A DNA stretch of 64,000 bases from Saccopteryx bilineata. Lineage: Eukaryota; Chordata; Mammalia; Chiroptera; Emballonuridae. Of this stretch, positions 47,659 through 60,599 are shown one piece after another. The notes under the pieces are model-generated. The model made no database searches. It had not been told where the DNA came from and saw only the letters and a list, made by a program, of their open reading frames with translations. The position numbers were made by a program, and so were the translations under genes. Numbering within the stretch: position 1 is the stretch's first letter; the number at the start of each line of letters is the position of its first letter. The stretch is taken from positions 116,955,033 through 117,019,032 of the forward strand of contig NC_089495.1 of assembly GCF_036850765.1 (NCBI RefSeq), written 5' to 3'.

Positions 47659-48079
47659 GATTTTTTTTTTAATTTATGGTTTGTTTGTTTGTTTAGCAAG
47701 AGGGAGAGAGGGACAGACGGGAACAGACAGGAAGGGAGAGAGATAGGAAGCATCAACTTGGTGTTGTGGCACCATAGTTGTTTGTTAATTGCTTCTCATA
47801 TGTGCCTTGATGGGGGGAGGGTGATTCCAAAAATGCCAGTGACCCCCTTGCTCATGCCAGCGACCTTGAACTTTAAGCCAGCATCCTTGGAGCTTCAAGC
47901 CAGCACCCATGGGGTCATGTGTATAATCCCACGCTCAAGCTGGCAACCCCACGCTCAAGCTGGTGAGCCCATGCTCAAGCCGGAGGAGTCCACGCTTAAG
48001 CCGGTGACTTCAGGGTTTCCAACCTGGGTCCTCAGTGTCCCAGGTTGATGCTCTATCTACCGCACCATCACCTGGTCAG
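47659..48079 (-). mobile_element. Bat SINE, type B, long, antisense
   Basis: T-rich start with a GTTT microsatellite (about 47681-47696). The repeated 'acgctcaagctgg' body is longer than in other type B copies because of extra tandem units (47930-48005). Head 'atcacctggtcag' at the high end. Confidence 0.87.
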
Positions 48080-48548
48080 ACACAAGAAAGCTTCTGAATG
48101 AGAAACCAGGGGGTGAATACATTAGTACTATCAGTAAACTTGACAGCCTAATTTTTTCTCTTCCTATTCTTCTGCCCTGAAAGCATTGTGCTGACTATTG
48201 ATAATATAGAGAGTATATAGCTCATAGCTTCCACCATGAAAGGGAACTACATGAGAAAGATAAAAAAATCTAAAAGAATATTTGGATGCACCTAATATGA
48301 TTGTAAAGTTTCTGCCTGAGTTCCTGAGGGACAGAGCTCTACCAAGAGAGACTCAGAAATATTGAAATAGGAATAGGTTTTCTAAGATGAAGAGTTTGGT
48401 TTTAACCACTGGATTCTGGTTTTTTCAGGTGGAAAAGTCAGGAGGACAACCAAATATATGATTCTACAGTGGAGACAGATCTAGGATTCATCATAATATT
48501 TTCTGTAGTTAGAAGCACGAGAGGGCCTGAAAGACACCGGAAGACCGT
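48080..48548 (+). other. NBEA intron, no feature recognised
   Basis: No repeat, gene or RNA signal seen. Confidence 0.45.
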
Positions 48549-48765
48549 CAGTGGTCGGCAAACTCATTAGTCAACAGAGCCAAATATCAGCAGTACAACC
48601 ACTGAAATTTCTTTTGAGAACCAAATTTTTTAAACTTAAACTATATAGGTAGAGACATTCCTTATTGAGGTAGTGCCCACATGTGGTATTTTGTGGAAGA
48701 GCCACACTCAAGGGGCCAAAGAACTGCATGTGGCTCGTGAGCCACCGTTTTTTTGCCAACCACTG
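48549..48765. mobile_element. Short non-autonomous hAT-like element
   Basis: 217 bases with terminal inverted repeats CAGTGGTCGGCAAAC and the mirror of CAGTGGTTGGCAAA. No clear 8-base target duplication remains (aagaccgt versus ggaagagg). The interior 'atgtggctcgtgagcc' resembles the larger hAT copy at 52483. Confidence 0.75.
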
Positions 48766-48921
48766 GGAAGAGGACAATGGACATTATCCTGAGATAGACC
48801 AACAGAGAAAGAGTTTCCAGGAGATGATTGAGAAATGATGTTCAGAGAAATAATAAGGAAAACCAAGAGACAGGACTGTCCTAAAGGCCAAAAGCAAGAG
48901 AGTTTAATTAATCAAGAAGTG

Positions 48922-49256
48922 ACCTGACCAGGCAGTGGTGCAGTGGACAGAGCACTGGACTGGGACACAGAGGACCCAGGTTTGAAACCTCGAGGTCACT
49001 GGCTTGAGCGTAGGCTCATCTGGTTTGAGCACAGCTCACCAGCTTGAACCTAAGGTCGCTGGCTTGAGCAAGTGGTCACTCGCTCTGCTGTAGACCCCTG
49101 GTCAAGGAACATACGAGAGAGCAATCAGTGAGCAACTAAAGCACCACAACGAAGAATTGATGCTTCTCATCTCTCTCTCTTCCTTTCTGTCTGTCCCTAT
49201 CTGTCCCTGTCTCTGTCTGTCTCTCTCTGTCTCTGTCACACACACAAAAGAAAAAT
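48922..49256 (+). mobile_element. Bat SINE, type B
   Basis: Head 'acctgaccaggcagtggtgc', end with CT and CA runs. Target duplication aatcaagaagtg / aatcaagtagtg at 48910-48921 and 49257-49268. Confidence 0.92.
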
Positions 49257-49269
49257 AATCAAGTAGTGG

Positions 49270-51770
49270 ACAACAGTGCAGCTACTGCTTAGAGTTCAAG
49301 TAAGATAAAAAGATTTTTTGTTTCTCTAGTTTCATTGGAATTGTAGAGACAGATTATAGTGGGGTTGAAGAGTAACCAAGAAATTTGTGTGAAACACACT
49401 TTTAAGAAAATAGATATAAAAGAAATGTAAGAGATATTTGTGTCATTTATGAGTGACAGGACAAATTTTAAGAGAGATTTGCACATATTCAGGGCATAGA
49501 GAGAGGAATAGTAGAAGAAAAGTTAAATATAAAAAAAAAAGAGGACTAATTTATGGATGCTTATCTCCAAGACTAATCGAAGGAAATGGTATTGTTTTCT
49601 TGAGACTACAGACAGTTGAGAGATGGCTCAGATTTTCTTGAAGGTAAACTCTTCACAGTGACTAGTATTGCATTTTATTCACTGTATCCCACATGTAATA
49701 ATAACAGTGAACAGGAAGGTATGGTTTGGGAAGACAGGTAAAGGTACAGAAACATACCAGGAAGAAGCTACTGCATTGTAGAAGGTAACTGTTGATACAC
49801 AGATAAGTTTATAGATGATGATTTAAACATTCAATGGATACATAATGGCCTCAATTTTGTCTTGGCTGTAGGGAGCATGGGGGCTCAGTTAAGAGTTGAG
49901 GAGGGAATATAAGATAGGACACTGGACAAAACAAGTAAAAGTTTGAGGAGGAATAGTGAAGAACCCACCATGATGGAAACTGTGAATTTGTCATTAGTGC
50001 CAATGTATGTAAAGTCATAATTATCCATATTACTCAACCATCCAGGTGTGGAGGATGAGAGGAACTAAATTACAGAATATATCCAGACATGAGGACTTGT
50101 GTATGCCTTATGGCAGAAGGATATGAAAATAATTAAAGGTACTTATGTGATTGGGTTGATAGACTTCTGGTTCTAAACAAGAGGGAAGAAAGTGTAGTTA
50201 GATGATACACTGGAAGGTAATGGAGGGGTGAAGAAACTGGAAGTCTAAGGTTTTGCACATAGAAATGCTGGCCTTTCGGTGGGCATATGAATAAGTTCTC
50301 TTTTTCCATCTCGACTAAAAATCTTAGCTTATGGTAGTAAAGGACTTCCAGTTAAATTTGAGTTTTACATAAACATTTCACTGTTTGTCTGGACAAGCTT
50401 CCTGTCGTTTACCTTGCAAGCCTAGATGACAGTGAAGAGGAGATGTGGCAAAATTCCTAATATGAGTTAAGGAGCTAGTTTAAAGATAAGAGGCAGAGTA
50501 GACTGGGAAGCAGAATTTTGGCCATAGACAAAGAGACAGAAACTGTTGGAATTCAAAGAAGTCAAGGAATTGTGAGATTAAGCTCGAATAGATTGAATAT
50601 TTAAATATATATTGAATATATGAATGTTAAATTCTGTTAAAATGATGATATGATTTGGATGGAGCAGGGAAGAGGAGCGTTTGGGAGAAGGAAACTACAA
50701 AGAGTAGAGAGAGGAAATGGCAGGAACCAGGCTGAGTCCCCAGAGCCTGCACAAAAGGAAGCCAGGGAGTCTGAGATGGGTTGCTAGGATATTGGAAGCC
50801 AAGGGACTATATCAGAAAATCATTTCCATTTTAGAGCTTGGAACACTTTTTGAGATATTTAATAAAAGTTTTATCATCAACAGCTAATGAGCCTCAAGTT
50901 TACTTAAATTTATTCTGTAGCCAGGGAATCACAGAGTCTTCAATAATACCCTGATATATAGCAAAGTCTATTTAGGGGTCAACCCAAGTCTTTGTCCACT
51001 GGGCATTCTTGTTTCCAGTACTACCAAAGTGTCTCTCAGAAAATTTGGATAGCAGTCAGTCATATCTGTTTCATCTGAGTTACGTAAAATTGCCCCCAAT
51101 ACTTTTCCTTTTAGTTTGGGAGCATCACATAACTTCCTTTAGTTTTACAGTAGAGTAAGAAAAGCCCGTGATGACTCTAGGGTTGGCACTTCTTCAAATG
51201 AACTATATGACCTTGCTTGACGAGTTTATTTAACCTCTCTGTCTAGTTTCCTGCCCTTATATGATGAGAATGTTGGAATAGATGATTTCCTCTACTATGC
51301 ATCCACTTCTAAAATCATTCTGTATTTTACTTAATTTTTTAGTAAAACAGCACAAAATATCAGCAGTTTTACTTTGTAAGTGTGATTCATCATATGCAGC
51401 ATATATATTCCCTAAAGTAGGAGCAAATCCTATTTTTATTATTTTAATTATATTTATATTTTAGTTTATTCTTTCAAGGACCCTTTCAATGAATCTTTTA
51501 TAAATTATTCTTTTATACTTTTATAATTCCTCATTGTTATAATAGTCTTTAATTCCTCATTGTTGAGGAATTACAGAGAATGAGAGTATGTCAAAATATT
51601 AGATAAGGCAAAATAATAGGAAATTCTGTACTTGGTACCTTCTTGTTCAACATTGTTAACAAGGACATGATGAAGACATAAAGGGAAAATTCAAGTCTGC
51701 TTCAAATATTTAAAAAAATTTTGTTCTGCCAAACAAAGATATATTTTGTAAGCCCTAGGTCAATCTCTAA
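49270..51770 (+). other. NBEA intron, possibly old LINE-derived text
   Basis: Purine-rich stretches at 49700-50250 and 50440-50800 look like worn antisense LINE sequence, but I cannot assign a family. No gene. Confidence 0.4.
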
Positions 51771-51778
51771 GAAAATAA

Positions 51779-51779
51779 C

Positions 51780-51844
<65 letters not shown>

Positions 51845-51845
51845 G
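51779..51845. repeat. (TA)n(CA)n(TA)n microsatellite
   Basis: A TA run, then about 19 CA units, then a short TA run. Confidence 0.95.
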
Positions 51846-52482
51846 TTTTTTAATCAAAGGAATTATAATGTTACACTAGAAAATATTTACTGAATGCAAA
51901 AGAAGGCAGTAAACAAGGAACAGATAAAGAAAAAAGACATGAGACCTATAGGAACAAAAAGTCATCCAATAACATTAAATGTGAATGAACTAAATTCAGT
52001 CAGAAAACACACTGGATATTTTAAAAAGCAACAAAATTCAGCTATTGCTCTCTACATACAACTATATCTGTCAACTAGATGCCTTGATTTAGTTTCTATT
52101 CAAAGACACAAATAGGTTGAAAATAAAAGGATTGAAAAGGATATACCATGCAAACAGCAACCAAAAAAATAACTGGAATAGCTATAGTGGTATAAAAAAA
52201 GTAGACTTTTAAACTTAAAAAAAAAACTCACTAGAGATAAAGAGAGGCATTTTATAACAATTTTTAAAAAAGGTTTATGCGTCAGGAAGAAATATGTAGA
52301 TATTGCAGATATTGCAGATGTACAATTTTAAATGTATGGAAGCCAAAACTGATATAATTGAAAGGAGAAGCAAACAGTTACCCAATAATAGTTAGAGCCC
52401 TTTATACCCCACTGGGATATAGGATAGACTAACTAGACAGTAGATTAGCAAGTATATAGAAGTCTTGAACAACACTGTAAAC

Positions 52483-53400
52483 CAGGAGTCAGGAACCTAT
52501 GGCTCGCAAGCCAGATATGGCTCTTTTGATGGCTGCATCTGGCTCGCAGACAAATCTTTAATTAAAAAATAATAATGTTAAAAATATAAAACATTCTCAC
52601 GTATTACAATCCATTCATTTCCTACCATTCATTTTCATGGTTGCGGGTGGCTGAAGCCAATCACAGCTGTCCTCTGGACAACAACAAATTTTTATTGGAT
52701 AATGCGTAATGTACACAGGTTGTTGTATGGTTCTCACGGAATTACATTTTAAAATACAGTGTGTCCGTAAAGTCATGGTGCACTTTTGACCGGTCACAGG
52801 AAAGCAACAAAAGATGATAGAAATGTGCAATCCGCACCAAATAAAAGGAAAACTCTCCCAGTTTCATACCTATTCAGTGCAGTTCAATGTGGGCTCACGC
52901 ACAGGTTTTTTAGGGCTCCTTAGGTAGCTATCCTGTATAGCCTCTACAGACTCGTCACTGACTGATGCCCTACCAGAACAGGGTTTCTCCACCAAACTGC
53001 CGGTTTCCTTCAACTGCTTATCACACTGAGTAATGTTATTCCTATGTGGTGGCGCTTCATTATAAACACACCGATATTCACGTTGCACTTTGGTCACGGA
53101 TTCGAATTTAGAAAGCCACAGAACACACTGAACTTTCCTCTGTATCATTCACATCTTAACTGGCATGGCCGTGGGCTGCTCCGCTGTATACACGGTGTTA
53201 CGTCATTATCTATGCATGCGCACATGCTGCCACATCATCCTACAGAAATTGGGAGGGTTTTCCTTTTATTTGGTGCAGATTTCACATTTCTATCTTCTCT
53301 TTTTGCTTTCCTGTGACTGGTCAAAAGTGCACCATGACTTTACGGACACACTGTATGTGGCGTTCATGGCTCTCTCAGCCAAAAAGATTCCTGACCCCTG
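52483..53400. mobile_element. hAT transposon inside L1, itself holding a mariner
   Basis: Ends CAGGAGTCAGGAACC and mirror of CAGGGGTCAGGAATC. Perfect 8-base target duplication ctgtaaac at 52475-52482 and 53401-53408. Interior motif 'atggctcttttgatggctgc'. Without the mariner it is about 320 bases and has no transposase. Confidence 0.93.
52757..53353 (-). mobile_element. Internally deleted mariner-like transposon, copy 2
   Basis: 597 bases, terminal inverted repeats starting CAGTGTGTCCGTAAAG at both ends, TA duplication at 52755-52756 and 53354-53355. The remaining transposase N-terminal frame is on the minus strand (53148 to 52870, containing VQCVLWLSKFESVTKV). It is the same deletion form as copy 1, in opposite orientation. 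Confidence 0.92.
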
Positions 53401-53590
53401 CTGTAAACTATATAGATCTAGTAGACAGCTATAGAATTCTTTTCTAGTGCACCTGTAACATTCTCCAGGCTAAACCATATGATAGGCCATTCTAAAAAGG
53501 CTCCATCAATTTAGAAGAATTTAATGCAGAGAATTTTCTCTGATACAATGAAGCTATATTGTAAATCAATCTGAGTTAGCAAATACTCTG

Positions 53591-55518
53591 AAGGACATCA
53601 GGGTTCAGAAATGATATGGAAACCATATCAACATGATTTGAAAGAACTGAGGCTCTTTTACCCAACAGAAGAGACTAAGTAGGATGGTAAAGATAGGAAT
53701 GGGGTAGGTCATAGTTTCCTCTGAAAAGTCTGCCATTTATAATAAGGAGCATATTTATATATGGTCTTAAAGGACACAAGACCGACAGATGGAAGTTACT
53801 GCACAACATTGGAATGACTATTCTAATAGAACTTTCCAATACAATACAGGCAGTCCTGTATTGGGTCCCTTAAAATCTATTTTTTAAAACTCTACATCAG
53901 AAATTCAAGCAATAATCTATCTATAACAATGCTTTATAAAGCATTCCATTCCAGAAGAGATAAAGAATGAAATAAGAATGATACCCAGAAAATGTCTTTT
54001 TCTCAAAAAAGTCAAGGCAAAGCTGTAGGACAGCAGCAGCGCAGTGTGCGGGCTGCTCTGCCCTCCCGGTGTGGGACCCGAGCTCTGTCTCCCGTCTTAC
54101 TGCCTTCTCAGAACAGTGCCCCCTCAAACACATTGAACACATGTCTTAAAAAATTCTTGTGTAATTATGTTTCGGAACTTTTTCTTAACTTTTTGAAGCC
54201 AACCCTTAATTGCCTAATTTCTAGAAAACCATGGGAGCCACTCTTTCTCCTAACTCTATGTACTAGTCATACTACCTGTGAATTGTTTAAGTAGCAATTC
54301 AGATGTTTAAGGTGTGCTAATATAGTATCGTTGGAAATGCACACTGTACAAAAATTATGTGAAAACATCATTTCCAATAGATTATAAGTAGTGAAGATTG
54401 TCACTTCAAGTTATTCAGTTAGAATTCTGAAGAACTTTCTGTAGGGGGAATGGAGGAAGATCTACTAGATATGATTTTGTGCATATAAAAATTAGGAGAT
54501 CAGTGAACATGCAGACACTATAGTACTTTCAGCCTTTTGTACAGTGCATTTTCACCAATGAAATAAAAGTTAGTTTACATCTCATTTGCATAATTGAACA
54601 AGTTTTTTTGACTTGTCATTTGCTTTTCTGATGTTCTTGTTTAATGAAAAAAAATCAAATGCTTTTCTAATCACTTCACATTCATTTTGAAATATCCCCT
54701 AACTTTTGTGAGCAGTATATATACCCAAAACTGGACTGAAATGTAAAACTATTTTGCCAGATATTCTTAACTTCAATATTTCTCTCCATTAAGACAATGT
54801 TTGTGTTACTAGGTAGTAGAAATTTCCAAATGATTTTAATTTTTAAAAAAAAGTTTTATTTGTTATTTTCCTAGAGTATAAATTGCAGTAAGTATTGGAA
54901 TAAGTTAGGTATGCTCCTTCATGGCCTGGAGTTTTTTTAGCATATTATTCTTCCAGGGAACTAACATGTCCTGAGAGCGCTGAAGAAGTTAGCGTCCAGA
55001 TCGTCCAGTGTGCCTATGAGATTACTTTACACATCAGGAAGAGCAGTATTCATCCAGTTCTGCATCTCAGTCATTTGTCTTCTAAATATTGGCCTATCAA
55101 TTCAGAGAGCACCTTGAACTTCAGAGATGAGAAAGACTTGATATATTATCTCTTTAAGTGATGAGCAATGATATCTAGTCTTAGATATATCTAGGAGTCT
55201 TCAGATCATTAATTTATAACCATATCTAATATAAGTATATATATTTATGCTTTTTCATTAATTTTCTGCCAAATATTTAAAGAGAGGTCTATTTGAAATG
55301 AAGTCCACTTGAAATGAATACTTTATGTTAATGGCTTATTAAACTGTCTTAGTAACGTTGGTACTTAGTTTTTAGTTTGAGTATGTTATTTTATTTATTT
55401 GTATTCATTATCCTGAACATAATTATTATTTTAGAATCAAAATTATTTAATGCTAGACTTATAACATTGTAGATTTTAGCATATTTTGATTTGTACAAAT
55501 GCTTTATTCTTTAAAGGT
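53591..55518 (+). other. NBEA intron, no feature recognised
   Basis: No gene or repeat. A short GC-richer piece near 54030-54130 has no coding or RNA signature. Confidence 0.45.
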
Positions 55519-55529
55519 CATATAAGTTA

Positions 55530-55909
55530 TTTTTTTTATTTTTTATTTTTAGTGAGAGGAGGGAAGCAGAGAAACAGACTCCAGCTTGTGCCCCAACCAG
55601 GATCCACCCGGCAAGCCCACTAGGGGGCAATGCTGTGCCTGTCTGTGGCCATTGCTTTATTGCTCTGCAATGGTGCCATTATTTAGCACTCAAGGTGGCG
55701 GCCAAGGAGCCATCCTCCACACCAAAGGCCAACTGTCTCCAACAAATTGAGCCAATGCTGCGGGAGAGAGTAGAGAAGAGAGAAAGAAGGAAGGAGGGGA
55801 GGAGTGGAGAAGCAGATGGTCGCTTCTCCTGTGTGCCCTGACCGGAAGTCCAACCTGGGACATCCACACACCGGGCTGATGCTCTACCACTGAACCAACT
55901 CACCAGGGC
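55530..55909 (-). mobile_element. Bat SINE, type A, diverged
   Basis: T run, then the body in reverse, head at the high end. Target duplication catataagtta / catataaatta at 55519-55529 and 55910-55920. Confidence 0.88.
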
Positions 55910-55920
55910 CATATAAATTA

Positions 55921-58900
55921 AATTTCATGACAGAAATATTGAAGATGCTTAACACACATTTTCCTGTGCATTAAGAATTTATTGCACATAAGGCTATTTC
56001 ACTGTTTATATATGAGTTAAATACTTAATTTATAACACCCAGCCCTCCCTGAGTTGAAAATTTTTCATTGCTAACCTTATCTTTTTTGTGTAAGAATTAC
56101 CAAAATATCTTCCGTGAGGTATGGCAGATAATTGCCAATTATTATTCAGTTTCTTCCTCCCCTAGGCAAGTCAGTTCCAATCTGGTAGACGGAGCAAAGG
56201 GGCCGGAGCAGGAGGCACGGGCGCTCGTGCCCAGGACAGTAGCCGGAGTGACAGCACTACACTACACAAAGACCTCACTATATACCTGCTTGGGAGATGG
56301 TTGTGGTACTAGTAGATGATGAGATACTGTTCTTAAAGCCCCAGAAGAGAAGAGATTATACTAAGCATGTTTTTAAACTTCCTTCAGGATCTTGAAGAAA
56401 AGAAGTTCAACATCCAGGAGCTCTATCTAATCTATAATAAACTGTACCTTCTTCTCCTTAACTATTTAACTTACCCAGTGCACCCTAAAAATAGTTTTGC
56501 TTCCAATCTGAATTTTTGTAAGAAAACTTATATTTAAAAATACGAAAATTATGGTTGTCAATTGGCTAGATTAAATGTTTAGTTTGTGTTATATTTAATT
56601 AAATAATGTATGCCTTCACTAATGGAAATGCTGTGTGCCGAACGCTCCATTGGATTCTTTCCCTGCTACCTAAGGGTCAGCCGTGCCCCGTACGAGTGAC
56701 AGAAAGACATACACTTTTATGGTTTTATTAATGAGTTCTTTATGACATTTGGGTGACACAGTATTTGTGTGTTGCTTTGTTTTTTAAAGAAAGAATACTT
56801 AGTGGAATTTATGTGCCCACACCCGGCAGTTTTAGAGGAGGTGTTGTTCCTGGCTTGGATCTGTGACCCAAGTTAATTATAATCACTTGTAGAAAAGGTC
56901 TTGCCGTAAGCAAACTGTTTTGTTTTGGGTTTTTTCCTAAATGAGAAAAAAAATTGATGTTATGCTCTTTACATTGCTTTTTAAAGAAAAGCATGAGAGA
57001 TGTTTACCTGGTTGAAATTCCAAATGTTTTATTACGGTGTCAATTCTTTGGTTTTGGCAGCGTTTCCAAAATGTCTATTCACAAAAAGACTACCAGGGGA
57101 ATGAATGCCAGTGTTGACACCACCTAACAAGCAGGGATTATGTGTTTACAGAAGAAGTAATATGATAGGTCTGGTAGAAGAGGCACTGCTCAAGAGCACT
57201 TCTGCACATAATGAGTGACTGACGAGCGAGTGCGGGCTGGCTCCGGCCGAGCCCACGGCCTGCTCTCCGGCCCCTTGGTCAGGTCAGCTGCTCTGTTCTC
57301 ATGTGCAGAATAATTGTAGAGTAAAGCTGCTTTTCTGTCTCATTTTTCTTGCTAATTTACACATTCAAGCCATTTTTTGTTTGCTACCCTTATTTGTTAT
57401 TCCCTTTTGTCAAAGCATTGTTCTGTCTTTTGCCTCAGGCCTAACAACTAATTTGAGCTTCTATAATTATTTCATGTTTTACACCTGTCTGCATATCATG
57501 TGCTCCCCCCTTGTCGCCTTACTTAAGCTGTATATCTTGTTGCAGAAAAGCTAGTTTTCATCTACAAGGAATCTTAGGTTTCTCCCGCAGACTCCCTATC
57601 CAAGAAACACAATTAAACTGTTGAGATATCCTCAGCAATGCCCCTGACCTCTGGAGTTCATGAAGGACAAGTGAACACTGTCTGCTCAGACAGTTTGTGT
57701 TGAGACGTTGTGGAGTGGAGAGCCCGCGCTTTGTTTGTCCTGAATGAGGCGGTGGTTGTAGTCATTTTAAAATCATTAAGACTGAATGCTCAGCATCCTT
57801 CTCCAGCGTTTGCTCTTCCAGCTGCTCTCCTGCTCTAAGAACTGCTTATTAAATTTGGGTCAAGTGTCCTCCGAAGATTACCACAATGAAGATACTGTTC
57901 TAAAAGTTACCTATTTTCTCTAAAAAAGGCAATAGATTAGATTTTTAACTTAAGTGACAGCTGCAGTTCATTGCCTCTGCTCTGTGATGTCCTCAGACTG
58001 AACAGCCTTTTGTAATTTGGACTTTGTTTTGTAAGAGCTTCCCTGAATAATCTGGGCTGCTTTCCACTCGGGGCTCCCTTCAATCCAATTAGGAGGTTAA
58101 ATTAGGGAGCCTTTACACTTCATGTTTGCATCGTTAGCCTGCAGACTGTTATGCGAGTGCGTGACTGTGTCAGGGAGGGCAGGGAAATGCTGCACGGTGG
58201 GACAGACACGGAGCTGTCACCTGCCCTACGGTGTGTCCCCTCGCTGGTGGAGACGCAGCGGACTAGCAACAACATTCCCAGTTGTCTTTTGAGATTGTTG
58301 CCTTGTCAAATGAGCTGCTACCTAGTCGCGTGGAGGTTACAGGTGCTAGCTGGGGCTGATGAAGAACAGGGTGTGTATTGACCACTCTTTTCTTCTTGGT
58401 AGCTTGTTGTGATTGGGCCAATGACTGGGAAGGCATGAGGTGGAAACCTCTTGAGCATTCATTATTTTTGATGAGATGACAACTATCTAGGTTTGAGTTC
58501 TCACTCCTCATGCTATTTGCTGCTTTAAAAAAATAAAACATAATTGTTCCTTATGTAAAATATGACAGGGAGGGAAACTCATTTTTAGGGGAGGAGTTTT
58601 TAGAGACCTTACAAAAATATCAGTTACCTGCTATTTGAGAAAATGGAACTTAGGAATAGTGTTTTTAGAATTTCAATACTTAGAATAACTTTTTTGTTTC
58701 AATTTGTCCATACCATCAAGTTATATTTATATTTGTAAATGTCTCTAACTATATTATGTCACTGTAGAGAAAATGACCTATTTCCAAAAGGAAAGACCAC
58801 GGAGTCCTACCCCTCAGCATTTCGATCCTGGGACTGCGGGAGCTCTTGCATGCCCTTCAGTGGGGCTTTGTGCTGCTGCACAAAGTACAGATTTCTCTAA

Positions 58901-59700
58901 AAATAACACTTTCATTGTTCCTTTCTTACCTCCTCAACCCATTAATAGGTACTTTAGTATCATGAGAGTTTTCATAGTTTAATCCCTTTTCAAAAGCTTT
59001 TCAGAATAAAAGCCCTAAATGGTCCTCAGTATTAATTTGATGTGACTTCTGTACAATATGGTTTAAAACTCTCAGAAGCACATTTTTACCATGAACCGAT
59101 TTCCACTGGAGCAGTGTGTGGAAAATACCAGCTGAATGTTTAGCGGAGCATCTAATGGGAACTTTTTTGTTGGGGTGTTGTTTTTTTTGTAGCTTTCTGA
59201 AAATACAGTTTTCCAATTTAAAAAATATATATTGTTGTGGTGATATAATTCTTAATCTCAAGAATATGACTTTGGTTTCTTTGTTAATTTTTTAAATTGT
59301 AATTAAAAATACCTTTCTAATGTTGGTGTTTTTTGAGCCATATTTTTAGTCTCTGATTTGCTCAGAATTTAGAGCCAGTGGTAAAGTCAGCCTGGGAAAT
59401 AGCACTCAGGCCAAGATTATATGCAGTCAGTTACATCTTTGTTTATGTTTGGACCACAGAGGCTTCAATCACAAGAGCTTGCAGGGCAAATAGCCCGCCT
59501 CACCCTTTCTTTGTGTTCTGTTACTTTTGAATACGTATCGGTCTTTCTAAATGTGGTACAGTATATGGTAAATGCAACACTTACTGTCCACGAATCACTT
59601 AATAATGGACCCATGCATCCCATGCCAAGTTCCATTTCAACTTCTCATACATCTACAAAACCTCCAATATGAGAAGAAGAAAAAAAACAACAACTATGAA
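55921..59700 (+). other. NBEA intron without repeats; possible conserved block near 58.0 kb
   Basis: No interspersed repeat recognised over 3.8 kb. At about 57955-58160 the text has homeodomain-like sites (ccaattagg, aaattaggg) in balanced composition and may be a conserved enhancer. Inference only. Confidence 0.4.
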
Positions 59701-59710
59701 TGTTTTGTTT

Positions 59711-60058
59711 TGTTTTGTGACAGAGACAGAGTGACAAAGAGAGGGACAGATAGGGACAGACAGAAAGGTGAGAAGCATCAGTTCTTCATTGCGTCTCCTT
59801 AGTTTTTCATTGATTGCTTTCTCATATGTGCCTTGACTGAGGGGCTACAGCAGAGCAAGTGACCACTTGCTCAAGCCAGTGACTTTGGGCTCAAGCCAGC
59901 GACCTTGGGCTTCAAGCCACTGACCTTTGGGCTCAAGACAGCGACCACAGGATCTTGTGTATGAGCCCACGCTCGAGCCAGCAACCTTAGGGTTTCAAAC
60001 CTAGTCCTCTGCGACCCAGTCCAACACTCTTTCCACTGTGCCACTTGCCTGGTCAGGC
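59711..60058 (-). mobile_element. Bat SINE, type B, antisense
   Basis: GTTTT-rich tail end, then 'gagaagcatcagttcttcat', the repeated 'gggctcaagcca' body and the head (ccacttgcctggtcagg). Confidence 0.88.
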
Positions 60059-60598
60059 TGAATTTTTTTTTAATTCCAAATTCCTCCGCTGAATTTTAAT
60101 GTTCACATTTTCCAAAGGTCTGTGTTTGTTTACGTGTGTGCCTATGAGTATATATACATGTAAACATCTTTCCATTTCATCTTTCACATTCTTTATAAAC
60201 ATCTCAAATGAATATTTGAATAGAGGAAATATTTTGATTTACGAAATAAGAATGTGAACCATCTCAACTCTACTATTGCCAGCTAATTGAGGTTAGAAAC
60301 AAAACAGCTATAAGTAGTGTACAAGCCACTCAAAACAGATCTAGAGCAAAATTTGGCCAACAGGCTGCCATTTACAAACTCAGCCGAAGGTTTTGTGGCT
60401 TTTTCTAACTATATAAAATAGTAGTATACTACATCTTATCAGTTCCTTTCTGAAACTGCTTTCCATTTCCTTTACCTGAAACTTTGTAAAACTTCAGATG
60501 CACACACACTGTCTCCCCTAAATATAACTACTATATTAAGAATTTTCTCAAATGACAGAAAATTCTTTGGCATTCATTCCAATGCCAATATGGAGCTC
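60059..60598 (+). other. NBEA intron, no feature recognised
   Basis: AT-rich, nothing seen. Confidence 0.45.
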
Positions 60599-60599
60599 T

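Larger units (their letters stand above)
51860..53590 (+). mobile_element. LINE-1 ORF2 fragment (endonuclease part), interrupted
   Basis: 'acattaaatgtgaatgaac', 'ccatgcaaacagcaaccaaa', 'gtcttgaacaacactgtaaa' and, after the insertion, 'cattctccaggctaaaccat' and 'aaaaggctccatcaatttag' follow the 5' half of L1 ORF2 in order. It is full of stops and split at 52482/53401 by a hAT element. Confidence 0.78.

Noticed and set aside
47930..48005. CRISPR-like array of short repeats
   Set aside because: The units are part of a SINE body in a mammalian genome. No spacers of constant length.
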